Positions 1 to 8,835 of a stretch of 64,000 nt of DNA are shown in pieces. Each line of letters opens with the position of its first letter. The first letter of the stretch is position 1. Source of the stretch: Alphaproteobacteria bacterium. GTDB taxonomy: Bacteria; Myxococcota_A; UBA796; CAJQPC01. A program made the position numbers and the translations under genes. The notes under the pieces were generated by a model, which was not told the origin of the DNA, ran no database searches, and was given only the letters and a program-made list of their open reading frames with translations. The stretch lies in the NCBI GenBank assembly GCA_020632795.1, contig JACKEV010000015.1, positions 62,001 through 126,000 on the forward strand. Reading direction: 5' to 3'.

Positions 1-3000
1 ACGGCGTCGTCCGCTTCATCGACCACACCCTCACCGGGCTGCCTGCTGAGGTCAGCCAGGGTCCGTGGAGCTTGAACGTCTGGGCCTATGACGACGCCGG
101 CCGAGTAGTCCAACAGACCACCGAGGGCGTCACCGAAACCCTGACCTGGGACCCCTGGGACCGCGTCGCTGAGCGCGAGGTCGCCGGGGTCTGGGGCGAG
201 GTCTACGCCTGGACTGGTGCCGATCGCCTCGCCAGCGTCACCGCCTGGCCCGTCCACAGCGGCACCGGCACGACGCGCTTCACCCACGACGCTTGGGGCG
301 AGCTGCGCGAGGTCATCAACCCCGACAGCGGCCTGGAGCGCCGCGATGTCGACGTCCTGGGCCGCTTGCGCCGCCACACCGACGCTGAGGGCGCCGAGTC
401 CGTCTTGGCCTACGACCCCCGAGGCCGCGAGCGCTTCCACCAGGACACCCAGGGCGCGAGTTGGACGACGCATTACGCCAGCGCCAACGGCCACGCCGAG
501 ACCACCATCACCGACGCTATCGGCGCCACCACGACCACCTGGCACGACGGACTCGGCCGCCTCGTCGCCGAGGCCCAGCCCGACGGCACCACCCACCGCT
601 TCCTCTACGACGGCGCCGACCTCTGGCAGCGCCAGCACCTCGACGCCACCGGAGCGGTCCTCGCCCGCGAGATCACCGACTTCGACAGCGCCGGCCGCCC
701 CGTCACCGTCTGGGGCTGGTTCGATGACCCCGCCTGGCAGCCCACCGATCTCCCCGGCCTGAGCGACTACGTCGTCGACCTGACCTGGACCACCGCCGGC
801 CGCCTCGACACCCTCGCCACCCCCGACGAGACGACCACGTTCGACTACGACCACGGCCTGCTCTACGAGGAAAGCTGGGGTGCGGGCGCCCAGACCCGCC
901 GCCTGCATCGCGAGGATGTCGCCCCCTGGGTCACCCGAGAGGAGCGCATCGGCAGCGGCGGGGGTTGGCGAGAGACTACGCTCCACCGCGACGCCGCCGG
1001 ACGGCTCATCGCCCAGGAGGTCGACGACGGCGACGTCCTCGTCTCCGAAGTCATGAACCTTGACGCCTGGGGCAACCCTGCGACCACCCGCAGCGCCCTG
1101 AACGGCCTCATCCTGGCCAGCGAGACCTGGACCTACGACGCCGCTGGCCGACCGCAGCAGAGACAGAGCGTGGTCGCCGGCAACGCCTCCACCACCGACT
1201 GGGAGTGGTTCCGCAACGGAGCCCTGCGCCGCGTGGTCACCCCGGCCGGTCGAGGTATCGACTACGACCGACGCCTCTCCGCGGGCGCCTTCACCCTCAA
1301 CCAGGTGGAGCTGGACGGTGCGGTCGTCGCTCGCTTCACGAGCCGCGACGCGATGGCGCGGGCCACTGACGTCCTGACCCCCGACACCGCCATCGGCATC
1401 ACCTATGACCTCATGGCCCGAATCGAGGACATCGACGCCCAGGGCGCTTGGGGCCGCAGCACCTGGTCCGGCGTCTTCGACGACCGAGGCCGACTCACCG
1501 AGGAGGCCCGCTTCGACAGCGCCGTGGGCGGCTGGACGAACACCTACGCCTACGCCGAGCCCGGCTGGCTCGTCGACGAAGTCCGGGGTCTCACCGGAGA
1601 GGCCCTGCACTACGACCTGGACGCCGCCGGCCGGCGCACCGAGGTCCTGCGGGACGGTGCGCTGGACCAGGAGGTCTCCTGGCAGGGCTCGATGCCCTCA
1701 GCCGTCGACAGCGCGACCCTCTACGATGACGATCTGGACGGCATCACGGAAGACCACCGGTCGCTGTTCTACGAGCGCTTCCCCGACGGATCGCTCTCCG
1801 GGATCGGGGATGGGCAGGGCCTGCTCTACAGCTTCGTTCGGGACGCTGCGGGCCGGGTCGTCTCGATGGACGAGGGCGGCGCCCAGCCCCGGCGGACGGC
1901 GTGGCGCCTCGGGGGGCGCTGGCCGCTGGAGGTCGCGCAGAGCGATGGGACCGACCGCAGCTACGTGGTCGCGGAGGGGCTGCTGCTGGGCGCTTTCGAC
2001 GGGCAGTGGCGAACCCTTGTCACCGACCCGCGTGGGAGCGTGCTGCGCAGCGGCAGCAGCGTGGTCACCCCCGACGCCTTCGGAGGGGGACTCGGACCGG
2101 TCGCGGACGACGAGCGCTTCCTCTTCGCGGGGCTGGAGTTGTTGCCGGACGCGCCGGGGGTGCTCTTGGCGCGACACCGCGCGTACGACGCCGACGCCGG
2201 GCACTTCCTGAGCACCGATCCCAAGGGGCTCGCCGGGGGCCTGCACCGCTTCCGGTACGCCGAGGGAGACCCGCTGCGGTACGTCGACCCGCTGGGCTTC
2301 ACGGCCGAGCGCAAGGAGCAGAGGCGGGAGCGGCGCAAGGAGCGTCAGGCGAAGCGCTCGGAGCGGCGAAGCCAGGGCGTGGGCGCGGTGTGGCGGGGGA
2401 GCAGCGAGGTCGATCCAAGCCGCGCGGGGCGACCTGGCCGCAGAGGGCCTGTCGAGGAGGCGACGAATCCCTACGCCGGCACCCCCGAGTGGGCGACACA
2501 CCGAACGCGACGAAGCGCGCTTCGGGCCTGGGTAACCTCCTTCTTCCAGTTCACGCCCGGCGCGCAGTGGAACACCGAGGTCGGCTGGGAGCTTGGCGCG
2601 CGTGAGCCCGGCCGGCTCCGAGGGGTCTGGGATGCACTCCGCGACACCGGTGAGACCGCCGGGATCCTGGCCGGAGACCTCTGGGACGCCGGGACCTCCG
2701 TCGCCCAGGGCTACAACGGGCAGCTCTCCAGCGACCTGGCGTGGGGCACCCTGGATCCGCTCCTGGAGATGCAAGCCCAGCAGGCGGACTACCCGCTGCT
2801 GTTCGAGGTCGGGCGGGCTGGCGGGCGGGGAGCCTCGTACTGTGTGGCGTTGTGGGAGATCCGCAACGGTGAGACGCTGATGATGGGTGGCGGCGGAGCG
2901 ATGGCGCTCTCACCGGCGCTCGGCGGCACAACCGCCGCTCCTGGTACCGCTGCGGCAACAGCCGGGGCCGGGGTGACCCTCCACGGCGGCGGGGTGATCC

Positions 3001-3395
3001 TGAACAACCTGCGGCCGGACCGGGACGTCGGCGGGCCGATGCTGCGGGAGCGGGGCAGCGGGCCGGATGGAGAGTGGACGATCGATGACGCCGTGGAGCG
3101 GGGGCGTCAGGGGGAGGCGGCGTCGGGGTGGGAGAAGAACACCGTGCAGATCAAGATTCCGGGCAAGAAGAACTTTCGTGTACCAGATCATCTTGATGTG
3201 GACAGCTTCAAGATCGGTGAGGTCAAGAACGTCAAGTACCAACACATGAGTACGCAACTCAAGGACTACCTTGCGTTCGCTGAGGCCGAGGGGTACCAGT
3301 TCATCCTCAAGGTTCGCGTGGACACGAAGCTCAGCAGCACACTCCAGCAACATGTAGACGATGGGCGCATCATCCTTGAACGAGACCTTCCATGA
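1..3395 (+). CDS. Rhs/YD-repeat polymorphic toxin, 5' end outside window
   Basis: The reading frame is open from base 3, so the gene starts upstream; the TTG at 72 is not a real start. Tandem YD repeats (for example YDDAGRV, YDPRGRE, YDAAGRP, YDLDAAGRR) fill roughly 70-2200 and end in the Rhs core hallmark DPLRYVDPLGF near 2265-2300. Such cores form a shell that encloses a variable C-terminal toxin. After a basic linker (2300-2390) comes a variable region, then a tip from about 3060 that resembles restriction-endonuclease-fold toxins (Tox-REase-7 type): GRQGE near 3105, PDHLD near 3184 and the GEVKNVK box near 3220 give the E...D...ExK pattern of a nuclease. The tip is much lower in GC than the core (28 G/C of 60 at 3181-3240), as expected of an exchanged cassette. 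The stop overlaps the next gene by 4 bp. Core assignment is firm; nuclease class is inferred from motifs. Confidence 0.9.
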   Translation, partial: GVVRFIDHTLTGLPAEVSQGPWSLNVWAYDDAGRVVQQTTEGVTETLTWDPWDRVAEREVAGVWGEVYAWTGADRLASVTAWPVHSGTGTTRFTHDAWGELREVINPDSGLERRDVDVLGRLRRHTDAEGAESVLAYDPRGRERFHQDTQGASWTTHYASANGHAETTITDAIGATTTTWHDGLGRLVAEAQPDGTTHRFLYDGADLWQRQHLDATGAVLAREITDFDSAGRPVTVWGWFDDPAWQPTDLPGLSDYVVDLTWTTAGRLDTLATPDETTTFDYDHGLLYEESWGAGAQTRRLHREDVAPWVTREERIGSGGGWRETTLHRDAAGRLIAQEVDDGDVLVSEVMNLDAWGNPATTRSALNGLILASETWTYDAAGRPQQRQSVVAGNASTTDWEWFRNGALRRVVTPAGRGIDYDRRLSAGAFTLNQVELDGAVVARFTSRDAMARATDVLTPDTAIGITYDLMARIEDIDAQGAWGRSTWSGVFDDRGRLTEEARFDSAVGGWTNTYAYAEPGWLVDEVRGLTGEALHYDLDAAGRRTEVLRDGALDQEVSWQGSMPSAVDSATLYDDDLDGITEDHRSLFYERFPDGSLSGIGDGQGLLYSFVRDAAGRVVSMDEGGAQPRRTAWRLGGRWPLEVAQSDGTDRSYVVAEGLLLGAFDGQWRTLVTDPRGSVLRSGSSVVTPDAFGGGLGPVADDERFLFAGLELLPDAPGVLLARHRAYDADAGHFLSTDPKGLAGGLHRFRYAEGDPLRYVDPLGFTAERKEQRRERRKERQAKRSERRSQGVGAVWRGSSEVDPSRAGRPGRRGPVEEATNPYAGTPEWATHRTRRSALRAWVTSFFQFTPGAQWNTEVGWELGAREPGRLRGVWDALRDTGETAGILAGDLWDAGTSVAQGYNGQLSSDLAWGTLDPLLEMQAQQADYPLLFEVGRAGGRGASYCVALWEIRNGETLMMGGGGAMALSPALGGTTAAPGTAAATAGAGVTLHGGGVILNNLRPDRDVGGPMLRERGSGPDGEWTIDDAVERGRQGEAASGWEKNTVQIKIPGKKNFRVPDHLDVDSFKIGEVKNVKYQHMSTQLKDYLAFAEAEGYQFILKVRVDTKLSSTLQQHVDDGRIILERDLP

Positions 3396-4240
3396 CAAAA
3401 AAGCCCGTTCAAGAGGAGCTTCCCAGCCAGAAGAGGCGTCGGAGAGCGCTTGCAGATCCCCGAACAGCCGCCCACACCCGCTGGGCGTTGAGCGCCTACC
3501 TTGACGACGCAGCTCCGCTGTTGGAGGAGCTTTGCGAAGCCGGTTTCGAACTGGACTCTATCGGGCAACTTAGAGAGCAGGCAGAGTATTGGGGCGTTGA
3601 CCCAAGACCCGCGTTCCCCATCCTGATGAAGTGGTTGCCCAAGGCGACTTGGCGTGGCCTTCGGGCGGACATCGCGAGAACGCTCTCCCATAAGTCCCTG
3701 AAGCCTGTGGCGGCTCCAGTGCTCATCGCTGAGTTCAAGCGCGCGGTCGATCCGGCGATCAAGGGCAGCAATCTTCCACGAGAGTTCGCAGCCCAAGCCT
3801 TGGAGGTTGTCGCAGACGAATCCTGCTTCGACGAGATCGCTGAGTTGGCACTGGACCCCAAGTACGGCGAAGCCCGAACTAGCCTGGCCTTCGTTCTGGC
3901 CCGGCTCAAGCACCCCCGCCGCGACGAGGTGCTCGTCGCCCTGCTCGATGACGACTGGATGTGCAGCCTGGCCATCGACAACATCGGCAAGAAGGGCCTC
4001 TACCACCTCCGCGACAAGGTCGAACCCTTCGCGCAGAGCGACGACAAGGACGTCCGCAAGCTGGTCGCCAAGACCCTGGAGCGTCTCGGCAAGGCCGAAG
4101 CCAGGGCCGCCGAGAAGGCCCGGAAGGCCAAAGCCAAAGCCAAAGCCAAAGCCGCCGAGAAAGCCCGCAAGGCGGCCGAGCGCAAGGCCAACAAGCCCCG
4201 CTCGACCACCTCGCGTCGCTCGGGTCAGGCCGGCTCCTGA
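3392..4240 (+). CDS. HEAT-repeat-like putative immunity protein of the Rhs toxin
   Basis: 282 aa, ATG overlapping the toxin stop (ATGA), so translation is probably coupled. The body is helical with HEAT-like pairs (for example LALDPKYGEARTSLAFVLARLKH, here split as LALDPKYGEARTS and LAFVLARLKH, then VLVALLDDDWMCSLAIDNIG). No signal peptide: cytoplasmic. Position directly after an Rhs tip is the standard place for a cognate immunity gene, so that role is inferred. The C-terminus is a low-complexity Ala/Lys tail (KAKAKAKAK) encoded by a 6-bp DNA repeat near 4126-4153. Base composition changes inside the gene: the first ~500 bp are moderate GC like the toxin tip, the rest is very GC-rich like the host, which suggests a recombination join near 3890. 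Confidence 0.75.
   Translation: MTKKPVQEELPSQKRRRRALADPRTAAHTRWALSAYLDDAAPLLEELCEAGFELDSIGQLREQAEYWGVDPRPAFPILMKWLPKATWRGLRADIARTLSHKSLKPVAAPVLIAEFKRAVDPAIKGSNLPREFAAQALEVVADESCFDEIAELALDPKYGEARTSLAFVLARLKHPRRDEVLVALLDDDWMCSLAIDNIGKKGLYHLRDKVEPFAQSDDKDVRKLVAKTLERLGKAEARAAEKARKAKAKAKAKAAEKARKAAERKANKPRSTTSRRSGQAGS
4126..4153 (+). repeat. 6-bp tandem repeat (gccaaa) coding Ala-Lys
   Basis: About four tandem copies of gccaaa inside the immunity gene encode alternating Ala and Lys. Such a repeat can gain or lose units in frame without breaking the gene. Seen directly; no function is implied. Confidence 0.7.
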
Positions 4241-4591
4241 CCAGCCGCCCTCGCCGCGGCCGGCGGCGTGCTCCGCTCCTCCCGAGAGGCCCACCTCGGC
4301 TACGGCCACCAGCTCTCCAGCGACCTCGCCCTCGGCGCCCTCGACCCCCTGATCGAGCACCACCGCCAGACCTCAACCGACCCGTTCTGGTACGACGGCG
4401 GGCGCGTGTGGGGCCGCATGGTGTCCACTGGCTGCGCCATGTGGGAGATGCAGCAGGGCGCCAACCTGATGTGGACCGGGGGCGAGGCCCTGGTCAGCGT
4501 GCCCGTGACCGGACCGGCCGGCCAGGGCGCCGCGGCCCGGTCGAGGGTGACGTTCGAGGTTCCGGACACCTCCGCGCCGCGGGGGCGGTGA
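4241..4591 (+). pseudogene. Displaced Rhs tip-linker remnant
   Basis: The frame continues directly after the immunity stop (same frame) with no convincing start; a GTG at 4268 exists but is probably not used. The peptide from about 4305 (HQLSSDLALGALDPLIE) matches the Rhs gene's own variable-region linker at 2725-2770 (GQLSSDLAWGTLDPLLE), and the likeness continues through GRVWGR...CAMWEMQQGANLM versus GRAGGR...CVALWEIRNGETLM. This is the pattern expected when a new toxin/immunity cassette is inserted and the old C-terminal tip is pushed downstream as an orphan. It lacks the core and any obvious catalytic motif, so I call it a remnant. It might still serve as a recombination donor. Confidence 0.7.
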
Positions 4592-4630
4592 GGTCGCCCG
4601 TGGTAGCGTAGCCCTCCGCTGGAGGCCGAC

Positions 4631-5146
4631 GTGCTGCTCTCCCGAAGGGTCACGATCCGGGCCGAGGCGCCCCCGGAGGAGGTGGAGGCCCGCCTGTCCG
4701 AGGCCATCCGGGCCGGGCGGTTGGGGGGCTATCTCTCGGAGGGAAGCGGCGTCCTGTACCTGGCGGATCCGAAGCTCGGCGCCCTGTCCCGAGCCATCCG
4801 CTCGGCGACAGGCTCCTTGACGTCCTCGCGGGTCCTCGACCGGGTGCACATGGAGGTCACCCTGCTCCGGGAAGAAGGTCCGACGCTCCTGGGGCGGGTG
4901 CGGGCCTCCTTCCTGGACCAGCTGATCCTGAGCCTGGCCGGGCTCGGCCTGCTCTGGCTGGCATGGGACGTCAGCAGCGCCCTGTGGGGGACGAGCGAGC
5001 CCCCGGCGGTGCTGCGCGCCAAGGCCGAGGAGATGGTCGGCGCCGCGCTGCTCATGGCGGGCATGGCCGCCTGGGCGTGGGCGCGGGTGCCGGACGAGGC
5101 CCGGCAGCTCCGGCAGGCCGTCGAGGCCGAGCTGGCGGGGCTCTGA
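4631..5146 (+). CDS. Hypothetical membrane protein
   Basis: 171 aa from a GTG start. The N-terminal half is soluble and charged; two hydrophobic segments lie near residues 97-113 (LILSLAGLGLLWLAWDV) and 137-153 (GAALLMAGMAAWAWARV), with a short charged C-terminal tail. No family is recognised. It precedes 5155-5691, another small two-helix membrane protein, by 8 bp, so the two are probably co-transcribed. Composition is typical of the host, unlike the Rhs tip just upstream. Confidence 0.6.
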   Translation: MLLSRRVTIRAEAPPEEVEARLSEAIRAGRLGGYLSEGSGVLYLADPKLGALSRAIRSATGSLTSSRVLDRVHMEVTLLREEGPTLLGRVRASFLDQLILSLAGLGLLWLAWDVSSALWGTSEPPAVLRAKAEEMVGAALLMAGMAAWAWARVPDEARQLRQAVEAELAGL

Positions 5147-5154
5147 GGTCGGGC

Positions 5155-5691
5155 ATGCGCGAGGCTCAGGAAGCGGTTCCCCGCCCGCCCCCCGGCCAGC
5201 GCGTCGGCGGGGAGTGGATCGAGGTCGTCATCCCGGTGACGAACGGCCTGCTCTTCGGGGGCTTCGGCCTGGGCGGGCTGACCGCGGCGCTCCGGCCGCA
5301 GGGCGGCCCCGAGCCCTTCCTGCTCGGGGTCAGCGGCGCGCTGCTCCTGCTCAGCCTCGCCGCCATGGCGCAGGCGCGCAGGGCGTGGCGGGACACCGCC
5401 ATCACCGCCGCCGTCCGGGACCACGGGGAGGAGCTGGAGGCCGAGGTGCTGGAGGCGACGCCCACCGGCATGCGCATCAACAAGCGCCGCGTCGTGGCCC
5501 TGCGGCTGCGCATCCAGCCCGCGGGCGCGGCGCCCTGTGAGGTCGCGGTGCGCTGCACGGTCCCCGGCCGGCGCGACGGCGCGGTGGATCCGGGGGAGCG
5601 GCTGCCGGCGCGGGTCCACCCGGCGTACCCGGACCGCGTGGTGCTCACCGCGCAGCCTCAAGCCTTGATTGTTCCAGAAACGGAACAGTAA
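5155..5691 (+). CDS. Hypothetical membrane protein
   Basis: 178 aa. ATG chosen 8 bp after the preceding stop. Two hydrophobic stretches near residues 26-45 (VIPVTNGLLFGGFGLGGLTA) and 56-75 (FLLGVSGALLLLSLAAMAQA) are followed by a soluble domain of about 100 residues rich in beta-strand-forming residues (AEVLEATPTGMRINKRRVVALRLRI split around Arg/Lys). The soluble part resembles small OB/SH3-like domains fused to membrane anchors, but I cannot name a family. Likely in an operon with the gene before it. Confidence 0.6.
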   Translation: MREAQEAVPRPPPGQRVGGEWIEVVIPVTNGLLFGGFGLGGLTAALRPQGGPEPFLLGVSGALLLLSLAAMAQARRAWRDTAITAAVRDHGEELEAEVLEATPTGMRINKRRVVALRLRIQPAGAAPCEVAVRCTVPGRRDGAVDPGERLPARVHPAYPDRVVLTAQPQALIVPETEQ

Positions 5692-5770
5692 AACCCGCGA
5701 CCGCCCCCCTGTTCATCCCGTTGGAGGTGCCCTATGGACCCAGATGTCCGCCTCTCCAACGGAGTCCCGC

Positions 5771-6163
5771 ATGAACGTCGCCCTCTGGATCGTCCAGCTC
5801 CTGCTCGCCTTCGCCTTCCTCGGCGCCGGGGGGTTCAAGCTCGTCACCCCCATCGAGGAGCTGCTCGCCAACGGCATGGCCTTCGTGGAGCACGTCCCCG
5901 CGCTGCTGGTCCGCTTCATCGGGCTGTCCGAGGTCGCCGGGGCCCTCGGCCTCGTGCTGCCGGCGGCGACCCGCATCCAGCCGAAGCTGACCCCCATCGC
6001 CGCGTCCCTGCTGGTGGTGGTCATGGTGCTCGCCGCCCTCACCCACGTCGTGATGAACGACCTCGCGGGCATCGCCCCCTCCATCGTGCTGGGCGCGCTG
6101 AGCGCCTTCGTGGCCTGGGGCCGGTTCACCAAGGCCCCGATCGAGCCCCGGTCCGCCGGATGA
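5771..6163 (+). CDS. DoxX-like family membrane protein
   Basis: 130 aa with four predicted membrane helices and the DoxX-type opening (LLAFAFLGAGGFKLVTP) followed by FIGLSEVAGALGLVLPAATRI. Members are small inner-membrane proteins of poorly defined redox-related roles. ATG at 5771 is preceded by ACGGAG at good spacing; an upstream ATG at 5734 in another frame is not used. The stop overlaps the start of the pirin gene (ATGA), so the two are translationally coupled. Confidence 0.85.
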   Translation: MNVALWIVQLLLAFAFLGAGGFKLVTPIEELLANGMAFVEHVPALLVRFIGLSEVAGALGLVLPAATRIQPKLTPIAASLLVVVMVLAALTHVVMNDLAGIAPSIVLGALSAFVAWGRFTKAPIEPRSAG

Positions 6164-7014
6164 GCGTCCTGCACCGCCTCGCCCCCCGTCCGGCCACCGT
6201 CGGGGGCGCCTCGATCCGGCGCATGCTGCCCCAGCGGGCCTGTCGCAAGGTCGGCCCCTGGGTCTTCCTGGATCACTTCGGACCGGTCACCACGACCCTG
6301 CGCCCCGAGCTGGACGTGCTGCCCCACCCCCACTGCGGGCTGTCCACGGTCTCCTACCTGTTCGAGGGCGTCGTGGAGCACCGCGACTCGCTGGGCAGCC
6401 ACGCCTTCGTGCGGCCCGGCGAGATCCACTGGATGCGGGCCGGCCACGGCATCGTCCACAGCGAGCGCGTCCCCCGGGCGGACCTCGGCCGGACCGAGCG
6501 CCGCCACGGCCTGCAGCTCTGGTGCGCCCACCCCGACGGGGAGGAGGAGCAGGAGCCGGCCTTCGGGAGCTGGACCGACCTGCCCGAGCTGGATGTCCGT
6601 GGGGTGCGGGTGCAGCTCCTGGCCGGCACCGGCTGGGGCGAAGCCTCCCCGGTCGAGGTCACCTCCCCCCTGGTCTACGCGCTGGCGCACCTCGCCGCGG
6701 GCCAGCGCCTGCCGCTGCCGGATCACGAGGAGCGCTGCGTGTACCCGGTGTTCGGCGAGGTGGCGGTCGACGGGCAGGCCGCCGCGCAGGACATGCTGGT
6801 CGTGGACCGCGGGGCCACCGAGCTGGTCGCGGTGCGCGACGCCACGGTCGCCCTCCTGGGCGGTGCGCGCATCGGGGCGCGCCACATCTGGTGGAATCTT
6901 GTGCATTCCGACAAAGAACGCCTCGCCGAGCAGGCCCGGCGCTGGCGCGAGGGCGGCTTCCCCACGATCCCCGGGGACGATCAGGAGCACGTCCCCGCGC
7001 CCGCGGGCCCCTGA
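6160..7014 (+). CDS. Pirin family protein
   Basis: 284 aa, two cupin-like halves. Pirins are iron-binding bicupins, some with quercetin 2,3-dioxygenase activity, others regulators. The N-terminal half has the typical opening GGASIRRMLPQ, then FLDHFGP and the metal site PHPHCGLSTVSYLFEG...HRDS...HWMRAGHGIVHSE, which supplies His, His, His and Glu ligands. The C-terminal half has PVFGEVAVDGQ and ends with WWNLVHSDKERLAEQARRW, a signature of the family. Length is normal. ATG overlaps the DoxX stop by 4 bp. Substrate cannot be told from sequence. Confidence 0.92.
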   Translation: MSVLHRLAPRPATVGGASIRRMLPQRACRKVGPWVFLDHFGPVTTTLRPELDVLPHPHCGLSTVSYLFEGVVEHRDSLGSHAFVRPGEIHWMRAGHGIVHSERVPRADLGRTERRHGLQLWCAHPDGEEEQEPAFGSWTDLPELDVRGVRVQLLAGTGWGEASPVEVTSPLVYALAHLAAGQRLPLPDHEERCVYPVFGEVAVDGQAAAQDMLVVDRGATELVAVRDATVALLGGARIGARHIWWNLVHSDKERLAEQARRWREGGFPTIPGDDQEHVPAPAGP

Positions 7015-7063
7015 ACGCCGCTCGGCCGCCGGGTTACAGGGCTCCCCCGATCCGGAGCCTTCG

Positions 7064-8083
7064 ATGCAGAGAGCCCTCCTCCTCGCCGCCCTGCCCTTCG
7101 CCCTGCTGGCCTGCGGCGACCCGATGGCCAGCGGCAGCGCCCGCACCCTGGACGACGGCGTCCACGTCTCGGTCAACCTGACCGACCTCGACGAGGCGGT
7201 CTTCGCGGGCCGCACCGTCAAGGATGGCGATGAGATCGTCATCCCGTACGACGAGCTGCTGCCCGGCGCGACCACCATCCCCTTCGAGGCCGAGGGCCTC
7301 GGGGAGTGGGACAAGCTCACGATCCTGGTCGACCCCAACAAGACCCTGCGGCCGGCCTGCGACGTCGGCGGGCCGGGCTCGGTCTCCGGCGGCGACAACG
7401 ACCTGCTCGCCCTCAAGTGCGCGGTCGAGGGCGGCGAGCTGGTCCTGCCCCTCACCCTCCCCAAGGGCGCCACCCTGAGCGTGGAGCCCGGCCGCGTCGA
7501 GGGCAGCACCGCGTATCTGCCGGTGATGGGCGGCGCGACCGAGGTGGCGCTGACCACCCAGGCCTCCGTCGGCGCGGGGCGGGCAAAGCCCTACCCGGTG
7601 AAGCTCACGGTCACCGCCTCGGACGGCCGGGCCTGGTCCACCACCACCGAGGTCTCCTCCCGGACCAGCCCGCTGGAGGCCTGGGTCGGCCTGGCCCCGG
7701 ATACCCTCAAGGCCCTGGGGCGCCAGCCCGGCGCGCGCAAGCTCGCGTTGTTCGAATCCGGCGGGCGCTACTGGGTCGAGGGCGAGGCCGAGGGCAGGAC
7801 CGTCGCCGACATCGACCTGCTGGTCCGCGCCGAGGGCGACGGCGAGCCCCAGGACATGGGCACCTGCAACTTCCGCACGATGGAGGGCGGCCACGCCTCG
7901 GCCAAGGCGGTGGGCGTGGCCCAGACCTTCGTGGCCTACGACGTCTCCGGCGCCGAGGTGGCCCGCACCACCCTCTCCCCCGGCGGCTGCCCGGGCTACG
8001 CCACCTTCAAGGAGGGCGAGATCCTGCGCGTCGTGCCGGGCGACGGCCAGGTCCGGGCCTGGGTGAAGACCCTGCTTCAATGA
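7064..8083 (+). CDS. Hypothetical lipoprotein
   Basis: 339 aa. The N-terminus MQRALLLAALPFALLAC is a lipoprotein signal with Cys at residue 17; the mature protein begins CGDPMASGS. The rest is soluble, Gly/Val/Thr-rich and probably beta-rich, with no recognised domain. The stop overlaps the next ATG (ATGA), coupling it to the SUKH-like gene. Probably anchored in the periplasm or outer membrane. Confidence 0.65.
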   Translation: MQRALLLAALPFALLACGDPMASGSARTLDDGVHVSVNLTDLDEAVFAGRTVKDGDEIVIPYDELLPGATTIPFEAEGLGEWDKLTILVDPNKTLRPACDVGGPGSVSGGDNDLLALKCAVEGGELVLPLTLPKGATLSVEPGRVEGSTAYLPVMGGATEVALTTQASVGAGRAKPYPVKLTVTASDGRAWSTTTEVSSRTSPLEAWVGLAPDTLKALGRQPGARKLALFESGGRYWVEGEAEGRTVADIDLLVRAEGDGEPQDMGTCNFRTMEGGHASAKAVGVAQTFVAYDVSGAEVARTTLSPGGCPGYATFKEGEILRVVPGDGQVRAWVKTLLQ

Positions 8084-8835
8084 CCGAGGCCGAGCTGCAC
8101 GACTACTGGCGCGCCCAGCGGGCGCGGGTGGCCCGCCTCAAGGCGAGAGACCCCCGCCGCGTCCTGTTCGGCGCCCACAGCGACCGCTGGGGGCACCGCT
8201 ACCGCGTCGCCCGGGTCGTGCCCGAGGCGAAGCTGGTGGCCTTCGAGGAGCGCTGCGGCCGGCGCCTCCCCCTGGAGTACCGCACCTTCCTGCGCAGCTA
8301 CGGGGCGGGGGGCGCCGGGCCGGACTACGGCATCCGCCGCTTCCAGGAGGCCATCCTGCCCCACACCTACCCGATCCCGTGGGGGCACACCGACACCGTC
8401 GAGACCGACGGCCTGCTCGACGACCACCCCGTGTGGCGCCACGACGGCCTGGGCTTCCTGGGCACCGCTGGCTGCGGCATCGACTGGTACATCGAGCTGA
8501 ATGGCCCGCAGCCGGGCACGGTGTGGTGCGACGGCGACGGCGCGCTCTACAAGTACCCCCCCTTCCAGCCCTGGTTCGAGCATTGGGCCGCGCGGGCCGA
8601 GCAGGCCGTGGCCATCATCCAGGCGTTCACGGCGCTCAAGCAGCGCTTCGACGCGAAGGGCGGGCTCGACGAGGCGGCGGTGGTCGAGGCCCTGGGGGCG
8701 CCCGAGCGGTCCACGCGCCGGGACGACGGCGTCGAGGAGCTGTGGTTCGCCCGCGGCGGCGGGCACGTGCTGCGCGGGCCCGACGGCGGGATCCTGGACG
8801 TCGTGCCGCCGCGCAAGGGCTGCATCTCCGCGTGA
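8080..8835 (+). CDS. SMI1/KNR4 (SUKH) family protein
   Basis: 251 aa. The region from about residue 46 (LVAFEERCGRRLPLEYRTFL, then YGAGGAGPDYGIRRF) is the characteristic SMI1/KNR4 start, followed by HDGLGFLGTAGCGIDWYIELNG with the aromatic core. SUKH proteins in bacteria are often immunity proteins of polymorphic toxins but also have other intracellular roles. No toxin gene adjoins it, so an immunity role is not shown here. Start and stop overlap both neighbours (ATGA, GTGA), so it is in one translational unit with 7064-9464. Confidence 0.8.
   Translation: MTEAELHDYWRAQRARVARLKARDPRRVLFGAHSDRWGHRYRVARVVPEAKLVAFEERCGRRLPLEYRTFLRSYGAGGAGPDYGIRRFQEAILPHTYPIPWGHTDTVETDGLLDDHPVWRHDGLGFLGTAGCGIDWYIELNGPQPGTVWCDGDGALYKYPPFQPWFEHWAARAEQAVAIIQAFTALKQRFDAKGGLDEAAVVEALGAPERSTRRDDGVEELWFARGGGHVLRGPDGGILDVVPPRKGCISA

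Noticed and set aside
5734..6160. Upstream start for the pirin gene giving a 426-codon protein
   Set aside because: The extension overlaps the whole DoxX gene in another frame and has no pirin sequence; the ATG at 6160 coupled to the DoxX stop is far better.
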